64,000 nucleotides of DNA from Enterobacter sp. 10-1 (GCA_002270295.1 NISF01000003.1:372001-436000); one strand, 5' to 3'; shown: positions 22,291 to 33,151, counted from the stretch's first letter. The notes: generated by a model from the sequence alone, not told the origin. Numbers and translations: made by a program.

Positions 22291-24588
22291 ATGAAATGGC
22301 TCTGTACTGTAGGCCTCGCCGTTAGCCTGGCGCTGCAACCCGCGCTGGCGGATGAACTGTTCGGCAACCATCCTTTGACTCCGCAGGCGCGGGATGCCTT
22401 CGTCAGCGAACTGCTGAAAAAAATGACGGTAGACGAAAAGATCGGCCAGCTGCGGCTGATCAGCGTCGGCCCGGATAACCCGAAAGAGGCGATCCGCGAG
22501 ATGATCAAAGAGAGCCAGGTCGGGGCGATCTTCAACACCGTGACCCGTTCGGATATCCGCGTGATGCAGGACCAGGTGATGCAGCTCAGCCGGCTGAAAA
22601 TTCCGCTGTTCTTTGCCTACGACGTGCTTCACGGCCAGCGCACCGTCTTCCCGATAAGCCTCGGCCTGGCCTCCTCCTTTAACCTCGACGCGGTGAATAC
22701 CGTCGGGCGCATTTCGGCCTATGAGGCCGCCGACGATGGCCTCAACATGACCTGGGCGCCGATGGTGGACGTCTCCCGCGATCCGCGCTGGGGACGCGCC
22801 TCGGAAGGCTTTGGCGAAGATACCTATTTAACCACCATGATGGGCAAAGCGATGGTTGAGTCGATGCAGGGCAAAAGCCCGGCGGACCGCTACTCGGTGA
22901 TGACCAGCGTGAAGCACTTCGCCGCCTACGGCGCGGTGGAGGGCGGTAAAGAGTACAACACCGTCGATATGAGCCCGCAGCGCCTGTTCAACGACTATAT
23001 GCCGCCGTACAAAGCGGGGCTGGATGCCGGCAGCGGCGCGGTAATGGTGGCGCTTAACTCGCTCAACGGCACGCCGGCCACCTCCGATGCGTGGCTGCTA
23101 AAAGAGGTGCTGCGCGACGACTGGGGCTTTAAGGGCATTACCGTTTCCGACCACGGCGCGATTAAAGAGCTGATCAAACACGGCGTTGCTTCCGACCCGG
23201 AAGACGCGGTGCGCGTGGCGCTGAAGTCCGGCATCAATATGAGCATGAGCGACGAGTACTACAGCAAATACCTGCCGGATCTGGTGAAGTCCGGCAAGGT
23301 CACCATGGCGGAGCTGGATGACGCGACGCGCCACGTGCTTAACGTCAAATACGATATGGGGCTGTTTAACGATCCGTACAGCCACCTGGGACCGAAGGAG
23401 TCAGACCCGCAGGACACCAACGCCGAAAGCCGCCTGCATCGTAAAGAGGCCCGGGAAGTGGCGCGCGAAAGCCTGGTACTGCTGAAAAACCGTCTTGAGA
23501 CGCTGCCGCTGAAAAAATCGGGCACCGTTGCGGTTATCGGGCCGCTGGCTGACAGCAAGCGGGACATGATGGGCAGCTGGTCGGCGGCAGGCGTTGCCGA
23601 TCAGTCGGTTACCGTGCTCACCGGGATTAAAACGGCGCTCGGCGATCGCGGTAAGGTGGTATACGCCCGCGGCGCCAACGTGACTGACGATAAAGGCATC
23701 GTTGATTTCCTCAACCTGTATGAGAAAGCGGTGCAGATCGATCCGCGCTCGCCGCAGGCGATGATCGACGAGGCGGTCGCCGCCGCGAAGCAGTCTGACG
23801 TGGTCGTCGCGGTTGTCGGCGAAGCGCAGGGGATGGCGCACGAAGCCTCCAGCCGCACCGATATCACGCTGCCCCAGAGCCAGCGCGATTTAATCAGCGC
23901 CCTCAAAGCCACCGGTAAACCGCTGGTGCTGGTGCTGATGAACGGCCGCCCGCTGGCGCTGGTCAAAGAGGATCAGCAGGCTGACGCGATTCTGGAGACC
24001 TGGTTCGCCGGCACCGAAGGCGGCAACGCCATCGCCGACGTCCTGTTCGGCGACGCGAATCCGTCCGGCAAGCTGCCGATGTCGTTCCCGCGCTCGGTAG
24101 GGCAGATCCCGGTCTACTACAGCCACCTCAATACCGGTCGTCCCTACAACGCCGACAAGCCGAATAAGTACACCTCGCGCTACTTTGATGAGGCCAACGG
24201 TCCGCTGTACCCGTTTGGCTACGGCCTGAGCTACACCACCTTTAGCGTCTCTGACGTCAAAATGTCGGCTCCGACCATGCGGGCGGACGGCAGCGTGACG
24301 GCCAGCGTGCAGGTAACCAATACCGGCAAGCGCGAAGGGGCGACGGTGATCCAGCTGTACCTGCAGGACGTTACCGCCTCGATGAGCCGCCCGGTGAAAA
24401 TGCTGCGCGGCTTCAAGCGCGTGACCCTCAAGCCGGGCGAGACCCAGACCGTCAGCTTCCCGATTGAGGTCGACGCGCTGAAGTTCTGGAACCAGAAAAT
24501 GAAATACGCCGCCGAGCCGGGTAAATTCAACGTCTTTATCGGCGTAGATTCTGCCCGCGTGAAGCAGGGTGAGTTTGAATTGCTGTAG
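22291..24588 (+). CDS. bglX: Periplasmic beta-glucosidase, glycoside hydrolase family 3
   Basis: 765 residues, equal to E. coli BglX. A signal peptide covers residues 1-20 (cleavage after ALA before DELFG). The GH3 N-terminal barrel carries the nucleophile region TVSDHGAIKEL (near residue 287) and KHFAAYG (near 210). The alpha/beta sandwich follows from about 390, and a fibronectin III-like domain from about 650. It hydrolyses beta-linked glucosides in the periplasm. It is unrelated in mechanism to the PTS bgl operon upstream, since its substrates need not be phosphorylated. Confidence 0.95.
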   Translation: MKWLCTVGLAVSLALQPALADELFGNHPLTPQARDAFVSELLKKMTVDEKIGQLRLISVGPDNPKEAIREMIKESQVGAIFNTVTRSDIRVMQDQVMQLSRLKIPLFFAYDVLHGQRTVFPISLGLASSFNLDAVNTVGRISAYEAADDGLNMTWAPMVDVSRDPRWGRASEGFGEDTYLTTMMGKAMVESMQGKSPADRYSVMTSVKHFAAYGAVEGGKEYNTVDMSPQRLFNDYMPPYKAGLDAGSGAVMVALNSLNGTPATSDAWLLKEVLRDDWGFKGITVSDHGAIKELIKHGVASDPEDAVRVALKSGINMSMSDEYYSKYLPDLVKSGKVTMAELDDATRHVLNVKYDMGLFNDPYSHLGPKESDPQDTNAESRLHRKEAREVARESLVLLKNRLETLPLKKSGTVAVIGPLADSKRDMMGSWSAAGVADQSVTVLTGIKTALGDRGKVVYARGANVTDDKGIVDFLNLYEKAVQIDPRSPQAMIDEAVAAAKQSDVVVAVVGEAQGMAHEASSRTDITLPQSQRDLISALKATGKPLVLVLMNGRPLALVKEDQQADAILETWFAGTEGGNAIADVLFGDANPSGKLPMSFPRSVGQIPVYYSHLNTGRPYNADKPNKYTSRYFDEANGPLYPFGYGLSYTTFSVSDVKMSAPTMRADGSVTASVQVTNTGKREGATVIQLYLQDVTASMSRPVKMLRGFKRVTLKPGETQTVSFPIEVDALKFWNQKMKYAAEPGKFNVFIGVDSARVKQGEFELL

Positions 24589-24626
24589 TTCAGGCGGGCG
24601 CGACGCGCTGACGTTGACTCTCTATC

Positions 24627-24650
24627 AGGCCGGGTAACCGGCCTTTTCTT
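24627..24650 (+). terminator. Rho-independent terminator of bglX
   Basis: AGGCCGG-GTAA-CCGGCCT followed by TTTCTTTT lies 38 bp after the bglX stop. Confidence 0.9.
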
Positions 24651-24728
24651 TTCCTCTCACTGCGCATTTGGGCTACTCTTTTCTCTTAAGCTTCTGTAAA
24701 TGGAGCGCAAATTAAAGAGGGAAGCGGG

Positions 24729-25646
24729 ATGATGATTGCAAGCAAATGGTCGGGCGCCCTCGCGCTGGCGGCCCTGGTGAGCCTGCCGCTGCAGGCGGCG
24801 GAGCCGGTCAAAGTTGGCTCAAAAATTGATACCGAAGGGGCGCTGCTGGGCAATATTATTTTGCAGGTTCTGGAAAGCCACGGCGTGAAGACGGTGAATA
24901 AAATTCAGCTTGGCACCACGCCGGTGGTACGCGGCGCCATTACCGCGGGTGAATTAGATATTTACCCCGAGTATACCGGCAACGGGGCCTTCTTCTTTAA
25001 GCAGGAGAACGACCCGGCGTGGAAAAACGCGCAGCAGGGTTATGAGAAGGTCAAAACCCTGGACGGCGAGAAGAATAAGCTGATCTGGCTAACGCCTGCG
25101 CCGGCCAACAATACCTGGACCATCGCCGTGCGTCAGGATCTGGCGGAAAAAAACCACCTCACTTCGCTGGCCGATTTGAGCAGCTATCTGCAAAAGGGCG
25201 GTGAATTCAAGCTGGCGGCTTCCGCCGAGTTTATCGAACGCCCGGATGCGCTCCCGGCCTTTGAAAAGGCCTACGATTTCAAGCTTAATCAAAACCAGCT
25301 GCTGTCGCTGGCGGGCGGCGACACGGCGGTGACCATCAAGGCGGCGGCGCAGCAGACCTCCGGCGTCAACGCGGCGATGGCCTATGGTACCGACGGGCCG
25401 GTGGCCGCGCTCGGGCTGCAAACGCTGAGCGACCCGAAAGGCGTGCAGCCGATCTATGCCCCGGCGCCGGTGGTGCGCGAAGCGGTGCTGAAGGCCTATC
25501 CGCAGATGGCGCAGTGGCTGCAGCCGGTCTTCGCCAGCCTTGACGAAAAAACGCTGCAGCAGCTCAACGCCAGCATTGCGGTGGAAGGGCTGGATGCGAA
25601 GAAAGTTGCCGCAGACTATCTGCAGCAAAAAGGGCTGTTGAAGTAG
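24729..25646 (+). CDS. osmF: Osmoprotectant ABC transporter substrate-binding protein
   Basis: 305 residues, OpuAC/ProX-like, with a signal peptide of about 23 residues (cleavage near LQAAEP). The conserved body VGSKIDTEGALLGNIILQVLESHG and DIYPEYTGNGAFFF are typical of the YehZ group. It binds glycine betaine-type solutes with low affinity in the periplasm and delivers them to YehY/YehW. It heads the osmF-yehYXW operon, which is RpoS- and osmotically induced in E. coli. The upstream AT-rich stretch (24651-24728) holds the promoter. Confidence 0.94.
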   Translation: MMIASKWSGALALAALVSLPLQAAEPVKVGSKIDTEGALLGNIILQVLESHGVKTVNKIQLGTTPVVRGAITAGELDIYPEYTGNGAFFFKQENDPAWKNAQQGYEKVKTLDGEKNKLIWLTPAPANNTWTIAVRQDLAEKNHLTSLADLSSYLQKGGEFKLAASAEFIERPDALPAFEKAYDFKLNQNQLLSLAGGDTAVTIKAAAQQTSGVNAAMAYGTDGPVAALGLQTLSDPKGVQPIYAPAPVVREAVLKAYPQMAQWLQPVFASLDEKTLQQLNASIAVEGLDAKKVAADYLQQKGLLK

Positions 25647-25652
25647 GTTTTG

Positions 25653-26810
25653 GTGGCTATTCGTTGCTATAACCGCGTTTCGCTGCTGCTGGCGCTTTTA
25701 CTGCTGATGATGGTGGCTCTGCCGTTTGTGAACTATGCGCCGAACCGGCTACTCTCCGGAGAGGCGCGCTGGCTGTGGCAGAGCTGGCCGTGGCTGGCCG
25801 CCGCGCAGCTGGGCATGGCGATGGCCGTACTGCTGCTTTGCGCGCTGCCCGGGCGCTTACCGCTGCTGTTAACCTTCCTGATAGCCGATGCGCTGCTGCC
25901 GCTGCTGTGGTTCGGGGCCGGGCAGGCGGCGCTACAGCTGGCGCAAAGCGGGTCGTCGCTGGCGCGCACTTCGCCGGGCAGCGGGCTGTGGTTTTCGCTG
26001 GCGCTGTGCCTGCTGCTGGCCAGCGATGCGATACGGCGCCTGACCGCCCGGGCGCTGTGGCGCTGGCTGCTCAATGCGCAAATCTGGCTAATTCCCTGCA
26101 TCCTGCTGGCGACGGGGATGCTTGACTCGCTATCGCTGCTAAAAGAGTACGCCAACCGCCAGGATATCTTTGACGATGCCCTGCGCCAGCATGTGCTCCT
26201 GCTGCTCGGCACGCTGCTGCCCGCTCTGCTCATCGGAGTCCCGGTGGGCGTGTGGCTCTGGCGGCAGCCGCGGTGGCAGGCGTCGGTGTTTACCTGCCTC
26301 AACGTCATTCAAACGATCCCTTCGGTGGCGCTATTTGGCCTGCTGATCGCGCCGCTTGCCGGCCTGACGCGCCGCTTTCCCGCGCTGGCTGAGGCCGGTA
26401 TCTCCGGCACCGGAACGGCGCCCGCGCTGATTGCGCTGGTGCTCTACGCTCTGCTGCCGCTGGTGCGCGGGGTGGTCACCGGCCTGCAGCAGGTGCCGCG
26501 CGAAGCGTTGGAAAGCGCGGCGGGGATGGGCATGAGCGGCGGCCAGCGCTTCTGGCACGTACAGCTGCCGCTGGCGCTGCCGATACTGCTGCGCAGCCTG
26601 CGGGTGGTAAGCGTACAAACCGTCGGCATGGCGGTGGTGGCCGCGCTGATCGGCGCCGGGGGATTCGGCGCTCTGGTGTTCCAGGGCCTGCTCAGCAGCG
26701 CCCTGGATCTGGTGCTGCTTGGGGTGATCCCGACGATTGCGCTGGCGGTGGTGGTGGATGCGCTTTTTGCGCTGTGGGGCGCGTTGCTAAAAGGAGAGGC
26801 GGGTGATTGA
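25653..26810 (+). CDS. yehY: Osmoprotectant ABC transporter permease YehY
   Basis: 385 residues from a GTG at 25653 (TTG at 25650 is an alternative); E. coli YehY is also 385. The N-terminal third carries four extra hydrophobic segments. The C-terminal half is a binding-protein-dependent permease domain with the EAA-like loop [25 protein letters not shown] (near 285-309). It forms the inner membrane channel with YehW. It starts 6 bp after osmF and overlaps yehX by 8 bp. Confidence 0.93.
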   Translation: MAIRCYNRVSLLLALLLLMMVALPFVNYAPNRLLSGEARWLWQSWPWLAAAQLGMAMAVLLLCALPGRLPLLLTFLIADALLPLLWFGAGQAALQLAQSGSSLARTSPGSGLWFSLALCLLLASDAIRRLTARALWRWLLNAQIWLIPCILLATGMLDSLSLLKEYANRQDIFDDALRQHVLLLLGTLLPALLIGVPVGVWLWRQPRWQASVFTCLNVIQTIPSVALFGLLIAPLAGLTRRFPALAEAGISGTGTAPALIALVLYALLPLVRGVVTGLQQVPREALESAAGMGMSGGQRFWHVQLPLALPILLRSLRVVSVQTVGMAVVAALIGAGGFGALVFQGLLSSALDLVLLGVIPTIALAVVVDALFALWGALLKGEAGD

Positions 26811-27750
26811 ATTTGACGGCGTAAACAAATCTTTTGCCGGGCAGCCGGCGGTGAAAAACCTCAATCTGCACCTGCGCGAGGGGGCGTTCTCGGTGCTGAT
26901 CGGCACCTCCGGTTCGGGCAAGTCGACGACGCTGAAGATGATCAACCGGCTGGTTGAGCACGACAGCGGCACTATCCGCTTCGCCGGCCAGGATATCCGC
27001 GAGCAGCCGGTGCTGGCGCTGCGTCGGCGGATGGGCTACGCCATCCAGTCGATCGGCCTGTTTCCCCACTGGACGGTGGCGCAGAATATCGCCACCGTCC
27101 CGCAGCTGCAGAAGTGGCCGCGGCGGAAAGTGGCGGAGCGGGTTGATGAACTGATGGCGCTGCTGGGGCTGGAGGCCACGCTGCGGGCGCGCTATCCGCA
27201 TCAGCTTTCCGGCGGCCAGCAGCAGCGGGTCGGCGTGGCGCGGGCGCTGGCGGCAAATCCTGAGGTTCTGCTGATGGACGAGCCCTTTGGCGCGCTCGAT
27301 CCGGTGACCCGCGAGGCGCTCCAGCAGGAGATGATCCGTATTCACCGGCTGCTGGGGCGCACGATCGTGCTGGTCACCCACGATATTGACGAAGCGCTGC
27401 GGCTGGCGGATCACCTGGTGCTGATGGACGGCGGTGAAGTCGTGCAGCAGGGGGAGCCGCTGCAGATGCTGCTGCAGCCGAAGAATGACTTTGTCGAGAC
27501 CTTTTTTGGCCGCAGCGAGCTTGGCGTTCGCCTGCTGTCGCTGCGCGGCGTCGCCGACTATCTGCGCCGCGATGAACGTCTCGCCGGAGATACCCTGAAC
27601 GTGGCGATGACGCTGCGCGAGGCGCTGTCGCTGTTTGTGGCCCACCGTCGCGAGGTGCTGCCGGTGGTGGATGAACGGGGGGCCGCGTGCGGGACGCTGC
27701 ATTTTGCCGATCTGCTGCGCGAGGAGGTACGGCATGAAGGTTCTGCGTGA
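26803..27750 (+). CDS. yehX: Osmoprotectant ABC transporter ATP-binding protein YehX
   Basis: 315 residues from a GTG start. Walker [10 protein letters not shown] (residues about 33-41), signature [15 protein letters not shown] (near 134-148), Walker [13 protein letters not shown] (near 154-165) and the switch histidine in LVTHDIDEA are all present. The C-terminal part (about 240-315) is a CBS-like tail that is partly degenerate. It energises YehYW. The end overlaps yehW by 17 bp, so the operon is translationally coupled. Confidence 0.94.
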   Translation: MIEFDGVNKSFAGQPAVKNLNLHLREGAFSVLIGTSGSGKSTTLKMINRLVEHDSGTIRFAGQDIREQPVLALRRRMGYAIQSIGLFPHWTVAQNIATVPQLQKWPRRKVAERVDELMALLGLEATLRARYPHQLSGGQQQRVGVARALAANPEVLLMDEPFGALDPVTREALQQEMIRIHRLLGRTIVLVTHDIDEALRLADHLVLMDGGEVVQQGEPLQMLLQPKNDFVETFFGRSELGVRLLSLRGVADYLRRDERLAGDTLNVAMTLREALSLFVAHRREVLPVVDERGAACGTLHFADLLREEVRHEGSA

Positions 27751-28471
27751 TCCGCTGCTGTGGCTGCTGGCGCTGTTTATCGCCATTCTGCTGGCGCTCC
27801 CCTACAGCGCGCCGCTGTTTAGCGCTCTGTTTCCGGAACTGCCGCGCCCGGTCTATCAGCAGCAGAGCTTTCTTTCGCTGACCCTCGCCCACTGCTGGCT
27901 GGTGGCGCTCTCCAGCCTCGCGGCAACCCTTATCGGCGTTGGGGCGGGGATTGCGGTAACGCGCCCCGCGGGCCGCGAATTTCGCCCGCTGGTGGAGACC
28001 ATTGCCGCAATGGGGCAGACCTTTCCACCGGTGGCGGTTCTGGCGATTGCCGTTCCGGTTATGGGGTTTGGCTGGGAACCGGCGCTGATTGCGCTGGCGC
28101 TGTACGGCATACTGCCGGTGCTGCAGGGCACGCTGGCGGGCCTGAGCGCTGTGCCCTCGGGGGTTCTTGAGGTTGCGCAGGGAATGGGAATGACCCGCTG
28201 GCAGAGGCTGGTAAAAGTCGAGCTGCCGCTGGCGGCGCCGGTGATGCTGGCCGGTATTCGTACTTCGACGATCGTCAATATAGGGACGGCGACGATTGCC
28301 TCAACGGTCGGGGCCAATACCCTCGGCACGCCGATTGTTATCGGCCTGAGCGGGTTTAATACCGCCTATGTGCTGCAAGGGGCGCTGCTGGTGGCGCTGG
28401 CGGCGATCGTGGTCGATCGTGGGTTTGAGCGGCTGAATCAGCGAATCAGCCGACACCGCCGCGAACGATAA
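27734..28471 (+). CDS. yehW: Osmoprotectant ABC transporter permease YehW
   Basis: 245 residues from the ATG at 27734, with GAGGAGGT 5 bp upstream inside yehX; a longer upstream frame is an artefact. It has six hydrophobic segments and the permease loop [25 protein letters not shown] (near residue 146). It is the second permease of the osmF-yehYXW importer. Its last 26 bp overlap the end of the convergent small gene yohO. Confidence 0.93.
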   Translation: MKVLRDPLLWLLALFIAILLALPYSAPLFSALFPELPRPVYQQQSFLSLTLAHCWLVALSSLAATLIGVGAGIAVTRPAGREFRPLVETIAAMGQTFPPVAVLAIAVPVMGFGWEPALIALALYGILPVLQGTLAGLSAVPSGVLEVAQGMGMTRWQRLVKVELPLAAPVMLAGIRTSTIVNIGTATIASTVGANTLGTPIVIGLSGFNTAYVLQGALLVALAAIVVDRGFERLNQRISRHRRER

Positions 28472-28559
28472 AGGAGTAACCGGCAAGCATAACGCCGCTG
28501 ATCCCGCCGATAGCCATAAATAAGAACAGGGTAATAACCGCAATTTTTGCTGGCTTCAT
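28446..28559 (-). CDS. yohO: YohO, small membrane protein
   Basis: 37 residues, one predicted transmembrane helix (residues about 6-27, [20 protein letters not shown]). It closely resembles E. coli YohO and lies in the same place between yehW and mlrA. AGGAG lies upstream of the ATG. Its 3' end overlaps the 3' end of yehW on the opposite strand by 26 bp. The function is unknown. Confidence 0.85.
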   Translation of the reverse strand: MKPAKIAVITLFLFMAIGGISGVMLAGYSFIVRGGVG

Positions 28560-28618
28560 AATAGGCTCCTGATGTTAACGGGGCGATTATACGGTGAAGC
28601 GCAGGTGTTAATGAAACA

Positions 28619-29350
28619 TTAATTGCTATTTAGCCAGATCGCGCGCCCTTGCTGCTGCCACTCCAGCAGCTGTTCCTGCTCGGCGGGAGCGGGCGTTTCG
28701 CCGCACCACACCAGCAGGGTGCTCTCGGGGAACAGCTCCGGGCGAATCTGCGTCAGCGAGTGGGCGACGACGTCGACCCGCCAGCCCTGTTCGCTGGCCA
28801 CCCAGCCCTCCAGCCACAGCCGGGCGATATCGCCGGTGTTCCAGCCCACGACCAGCGCGTGGCTGCCGGGGTGCTTCCAGGCGCTGGCCAGGCTTTGCGC
28901 AATGTGGCTGATGAGGACCCCGTCGAGAATGCCGCGCAGCGCGATAAGCGTCGGCTGGGGGCTAAGCAGGCGATGGCGTAAAGGAACAAACAGGTGGTTG
29001 ACCAGGGTGTGCGCCGGATAGCTGTGGCTGCGCTCTTTAATCCACGACCGCAGACGACGGTAGCTGCCGTCGTGCAGCAGCGTCAGTACGATCTCCTGCT
29101 GTTCGCGCCAGCCGCCTTCCTCCTGCGGGTCGCTGTCGGCGAGCAGCGTTTTGACCTTTCCTACCTGAACGCCGGAGTCAATCCAGCGCTTAATTTCGCG
29201 GATGCGGTCAATCTCCTGCTCGTTGAACAGGCGGTGGCCGCCGTCGGTACGCTGAGGTTTGAGCAGACCGTAGCGCCGTTGCCAGGCGCGAAGCGTTACC
29301 GGGTTAACGTCACAAAGCTGCGCCACTTCACCAATCGTATAAAGCGTCAT
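28619..29350 (-). CDS. mlrA: MerR-family regulator of curli and cellulose, MlrA
   Basis: 243 residues, the same length as E. coli MlrA. The N-terminal MerR winged helix (about 3-70) starts LYTIGEVAQLCDVNPVTLRAWQRRYGLLKPQR. The C-terminal two-thirds resembles a cobalamin-binding-like domain without its cofactor motif. MlrA activates csgD as the output of the YciR-YdaM c-di-GMP module. It is divergent from btsS across 213 bp, in which I see no further gene. Confidence 0.94.
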   Translation of the reverse strand: MTLYTIGEVAQLCDVNPVTLRAWQRRYGLLKPQRTDGGHRLFNEQEIDRIREIKRWIDSGVQVGKVKTLLADSDPQEEGGWREQQEIVLTLLHDGSYRRLRSWIKERSHSYPAHTLVNHLFVPLRHRLLSPQPTLIALRGILDGVLISHIAQSLASAWKHPGSHALVVGWNTGDIARLWLEGWVASEQGWRVDVVAHSLTQIRPELFPESTLLVWCGETPAPAEQEQLLEWQQQGRAIWLNSN

Positions 29351-29563
29351 CTCTTCCCCTCCCGCAGAATTCTCCTCCTTATAACTGTAGAAGCTGTTTG
29401 GGGAAGGGGAAATATTTGCTTATTTTTTGTTCTTTTCGCCGAGGGCGAGGCGCTAAGAAGTGTGATCGCGGCCATGAATGTTCATTTTCTTGTAGCGCTT
29501 CAAAGAAAGATTTGCCGGGGCGGTGTATGTTACGCGCTTTCAGGTGATGTGTGGTCTGCGGGT

Positions 29564-31252
29564 ATGTACGAGTTCGATCTGGTGTTGCTGCTGCTCCAGC
29601 AGATGTGCGTCTTTTTAGTTATCGCGTGGCTGATGAGCAAGACGCGGCTGTTCATTCCCCTGATGCAGGTCACAGTCCGTCTGCCGCACAAGCTGCTGTG
29701 CTACGTTACCTTCTCAATTTTCTGCATTATGGGGACCTACTTCGGTCTGCATATTGAAGACTCTATCGCCAATACCCGGGCCATCGGCGCGGTAATGGGC
29801 GGCCTGCTCGGCGGGCCGGTGGTCGGTGGCCTCGTGGGGCTGACCGGCGGGCTGCATCGCTACTCCCTTGGCGGAATGACCGCGCTAAGCTGCATGGTTT
29901 CGACCATTGTCGAAGGGCTGCTTGGCGGGCTGGTGCACAGCATCCTCGTGAAGCGCGGGCGGCCGGATAAGGTCTTTAGCCCGCTGACCGCCGGAGCGAT
30001 CACCTTCTTTGCCGAACTGGTGCAGATGATGATTATCCTGCTGATCGCGCGCCCGTTTCAGGACGCCCTCCATCTGGTTCAGAGCATTGCCGCGCCGATG
30101 ATGGTCACTAACACCGTTGGCGCCGCGCTGTTTATGCGTATCCTGCTCGATAAGCGGGCGATGTTTGAAAAATACACCTCGGCGTTTTCCGCTACCGCGC
30201 TGAAGGTCGCGGCCTCGACGGAGGGGATCCTGCGCCAGGGGTTTAACGAAGAGAACAGCATGCGGGTGGCGCAGGTGCTTATCCAGGAGCTGGATATCGG
30301 CGCGGTGGCGATTACCGATCGCGACCGGCTGCTGGCCTTCACCGGCATCGGCGACGATCATCATCTTCCCGGCAAGCCTATCTCCTCCCTCTACACCCAA
30401 AAGGCGATCGAAAGCGGCGAAGTGGTATACGCCGACGGCAACGAGGTTCCCTACCGCTGCTCCATCCACCCGCACTGCAAGCTCGGCTCAACGCTGGTGA
30501 TCCCGCTGCGCGGCGAGAACCAGCGGGTGATTGGCACCATCAAACTGTATGAGGCGAAGAACCGTTTGTTCAGCTCAATCAACCGTACGCTGGGCGAGGG
30601 GATTGCCCAGCTGCTGTCGGCGCAAATTCTTGCCGGGCAGTATGAACGACAGAAGGCGCTGTTAACCCAGTCGGAAATTAAGCTGCTGCATGCCCAGGTT
30701 AATCCACACTTTCTGTTCAACGCCCTGAATACCCTCAAGGCGGTGATTCGCCGCGACAGCGATCAGGCCGGCCAGCTGGTGCAGTATCTGTCGACCTTCT
30801 TTCGCAAAAACCTGAAGCGGCCGTCGGAAATTGTCACCCTGGCGGATGAGATTGAGCATGTGAATGCCTATCTGCAGATTGAAAAAGCGCGTTTTCAGGC
30901 CAATCTACAGATTCAGATGCTGGTGCCCGACGCGCTGGCGCATCACCAGCTACCGGCGTTTACGCTGCAGCCGATCGTGGAAAACGCCATTAAGCACGGC
31001 ACCTCGCAGCATCTTGGCGTGGGCGAGATTATCATTCGCGCCAGCCAGGACGCGCGTTGGCTGCAGCTGGATATCGAAGATAACGCCGGGCTGTATCAGG
31101 CCAATCCGGACGCCAGCGGACTCGGCATGAGCCTGGTGGACCGGCGGCTGCGGGCGCGATTTGGCGCTGAGTGTGGAATTACCGTGACCTGTGAAGCCGA
31201 GCGCTTTACCCGAGTTACGCTGCGACTGCCCGTGGAGGAGAGCGCGTGTTAA
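29564..31252 (+). CDS. btsS: Pyruvate-sensing histidine kinase BtsS, LytS family
   Basis: 562 residues from the ATG at 29564 ([14 protein letters not shown]); the in-frame extension upstream runs antisense to mlrA and is not used. The order is: 5TMR-LYT membrane domain (about 1-200), GAF-like domain (about 225-345), kinase core with the phosphorylated H382 in [10 protein letters not shown], and the ATP-binding domain with [10 protein letters not shown]. It senses extracellular pyruvate in E. coli and passes phosphate to BtsR. It overlaps btsR by 7 bp. Confidence 0.94.
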   Translation: MYEFDLVLLLLQQMCVFLVIAWLMSKTRLFIPLMQVTVRLPHKLLCYVTFSIFCIMGTYFGLHIEDSIANTRAIGAVMGGLLGGPVVGGLVGLTGGLHRYSLGGMTALSCMVSTIVEGLLGGLVHSILVKRGRPDKVFSPLTAGAITFFAELVQMMIILLIARPFQDALHLVQSIAAPMMVTNTVGAALFMRILLDKRAMFEKYTSAFSATALKVAASTEGILRQGFNEENSMRVAQVLIQELDIGAVAITDRDRLLAFTGIGDDHHLPGKPISSLYTQKAIESGEVVYADGNEVPYRCSIHPHCKLGSTLVIPLRGENQRVIGTIKLYEAKNRLFSSINRTLGEGIAQLLSAQILAGQYERQKALLTQSEIKLLHAQVNPHFLFNALNTLKAVIRRDSDQAGQLVQYLSTFFRKNLKRPSEIVTLADEIEHVNAYLQIEKARFQANLQIQMLVPDALAHHQLPAFTLQPIVENAIKHGTSQHLGVGEIIIRASQDARWLQLDIEDNAGLYQANPDASGLGMSLVDRRLRARFGAECGITVTCEAERFTRVTLRLPVEESAC

Positions 31253-31965
31253 AAGTATTAATCGTTGATGATGAGCCGCTGGCGCGTGAAAACCTGCGTA
31301 TTTTGCTGGAAGCGCAGAGCGATATTGAGGTCGTGGGGGAGTGCGGTAACGCCGTTGAGGCGATTGGCGCGGTGCACAAGCTGCGCCCGGACGTGCTGTT
31401 CCTCGATATCCAGATGCCGCGCATCAGCGGGCTGGAGATGGTCGGCATGCTCGACCCCGAGCACCGGCCCTATATCGTGTTCCTTACCGCCTTCGACGAA
31501 TATGCGGTTAAGGCGTTCGAAGAGCACGCGTTTGACTATCTGCTCAAGCCGATTGAGGCCGCCAGGCTGGATAAAACTCTGGCTCGCCTGCGCCAGGAGC
31601 GCAGCCTGCAGGACATTTCGCTACTCGACGGCGCTCAGCAGGCGCTGAAATATATCCCCTGCAGCGGCCATAGCCGGATCTGGCTGCTGCAGATGGAGGA
31701 CGTGGCGTTTGTCAGCAGCCGGATGAGCGGTATTTACGTCACCGACAGCGAAGGGAAGGAGGGCTTCACCGAGCTGACCCTGCGCACCCTCGAGAGCCGA
31801 ACGCCGCTGCTGCGCTGCCACCGTCAGTATCTGGTCAATATGGCCCACCTGAAGGAGATTCGTCTGGAGGAGAACGGCCAGGCCGAGCTGCTGATGCGCG
31901 CCGGGCATACGGTGCCGGTTAGCCGCCGCTACTTAAAAAGCCTGAAAGAGGCGATTGGTCTGTAA
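31246..31965 (+). CDS. btsR: LytTR response regulator BtsR
   Basis: 239 residues from a GTG start within the end of btsS, with GGAGGAG upstream. The receiver domain (about 1-120) has the acidic pair DDE at residues 8-10 and the phosphoacceptor Asp in LFLDIQMPR (near 54). The LytTR DNA-binding domain covers about 135-239. It activates the pyruvate transporter gene btsT, which is not in this window. Length and order match E. coli yehUT. Confidence 0.94.
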   Translation: MLKVLIVDDEPLARENLRILLEAQSDIEVVGECGNAVEAIGAVHKLRPDVLFLDIQMPRISGLEMVGMLDPEHRPYIVFLTAFDEYAVKAFEEHAFDYLLKPIEAARLDKTLARLRQERSLQDISLLDGAQQALKYIPCSGHSRIWLLQMEDVAFVSSRMSGIYVTDSEGKEGFTELTLRTLESRTPLLRCHRQYLVNMAHLKEIRLEENGQAELLMRAGHTVPVSRRYLKSLKEAIGL

Positions 31966-32018
31966 AACGGCAGAATCGTGGTAGACTTAGCGCCAGTATT
32001 TTTCATCATGAAGGCATT

Positions 32019-32489
32019 ATGATCAGCAACGATATCCTACGTAGCCTGCGCTACACCTTGAAAACCAATAATAATGGCCTGGTGCGTATTTTTGCGCTCG
32101 GCGATTCCGTCGTCAGCGCAGAGCAGCTGGTACCGTGGCTGAAAAAAGAGGACGAGGACGGCTTCCAGCGCTGTCCGGATATCGTCCTGTCGATCTTCCT
32201 GAATGGTCTGATTTACGACAAACGCGGTAAAGATGAGTCCGCGCCGCCGCTGGCGGTTGAGCGTCGGGTGAATAACAATGTCGTGCTGAAAAAGCTGCGC
32301 ATTGCCTTCTCTCTGAAGACCGACGATATTCTCGCCATTTTGACCCAGCAGCAGTTCCGCGTCTCAATGCCGGAAATTACCGCCATGATGCGCGCGCCGG
32401 AGCATAAAAACTTCCGCGAGTGCGGCGACCAGTTCCTGCGCTATTTCCTGCGCGGTCTGACCGAGCGCGTGCACGCCGCCAAACCCTGA
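32019..32489 (+). CDS. yehS: YehS, DUF1456 protein
   Basis: 156 residues built of two similar DUF1456 repeats, one starting DILRSLRYTLKTNNNGLVRIF and the other VLKKLRIAFSLKTDDILAIL. It is cytoplasmic, and its function is unknown. Its position after btsR is conserved in enterics. Confidence 0.92.
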   Translation: MISNDILRSLRYTLKTNNNGLVRIFALGDSVVSAEQLVPWLKKEDEDGFQRCPDIVLSIFLNGLIYDKRGKDESAPPLAVERRVNNNVVLKKLRIAFSLKTDDILAILTQQQFRVSMPEITAMMRAPEHKNFRECGDQFLRYFLRGLTERVHAAKP

Positions 32490-32539
32490 GTTTCTGCATC
32501 AGGCGGCCCGGCTGGCGCAGCGCTTAGCCGGGCTACGGC

Positions 32540-33001
32540 CTACTTCACTTCCTGAAAACCCTGCTCTTCGAGTAGTTTTTTCGACACGGACATCGAAACA
32601 AACTGCCGCGAGCAGTCGGTGAACATCGATCCCGGTAGCTTGCACAGTTCGCTGATTTTCGCCTCGTTAAAATCGACGCTCAGGTGTTCCTGCGCATAGC
32701 TGTCTTTATAGTCGATGGTTTGCTCCACCCCCTTTATGCTGCGATAAACGCTGCTCATCGGTTCAATAATGGCCCGCGCCTGCTCTTCATTGCTGGCGCC
32801 GATGGTTTTATAGGGGATGATGTTGTTGGCGTCCTGACGCAGGACTTTGTCGCCCTCATAATAATAGGTAAAACTGAGTTCGACGCCTTCGGCCGCGCGG
32901 TTAAAGGTTTTGCTCTGCTCTTTTTTATTGTCGCAGGCGGTCAGCGCCGTGGTCAGCAGAGCGACGACGGCAAGCGCGGTGAGCTTGTGTGTATATTTCA
33001 T
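32540..33001 (-). CDS. yehR: YehR, DUF1307 lipoprotein
   Basis: 153 residues. The signal ends in the lipobox LTAC (C23), so this is an outer or inner membrane lipoprotein facing the periplasm. The DUF1307 body follows, with GVELSFTYYYEGDKVLRQDANN. It has no established role. It is convergent with yehS, with about 50 bp between. Confidence 0.9.
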   Translation of the reverse strand: MKYTHKLTALAVVALLTTALTACDNKKEQSKTFNRAAEGVELSFTYYYEGDKVLRQDANNIIPYKTIGASNEEQARAIIEPMSSVYRSIKGVEQTIDYKDSYAQEHLSVDFNEAKISELCKLPGSMFTDCSRQFVSMSVSKKLLEEQGFQEVK

Positions 33002-33112
33002 CCCGGTTCCCTGTGTTGATATTAATACCGTTCCGTTGTCAGAATAGCGTATTGATTATTGTTCTTATTAGCAGGGCGTGCAAATTAAAGAGCCTGCCGG
33101 GAGAGGCTTCAG

Positions 33113-33143
33113 GCAAAAAAAACGCTGCCGGGGCAGCGTTTTA
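33113..33143 (-). terminator. Rho-independent terminator of metG
   Basis: On the minus strand AACGCTGCC pairs with GGCAGCGTT across two bases and is followed by eight Ts. It lies 8 bp beyond the metG stop. Confidence 0.88.
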
Positions 33144-33151
33144 CGCGGAGA

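Noticed and set aside
21999..22538. N-terminal extension of dld
   Set aside because: It overlaps bglX on the other strand and the conserved Dld start is at 21998.
28994..29563. Long N-terminal extension of btsS
   Set aside because: It is antisense to mlrA; the conserved protein starts at 29564.
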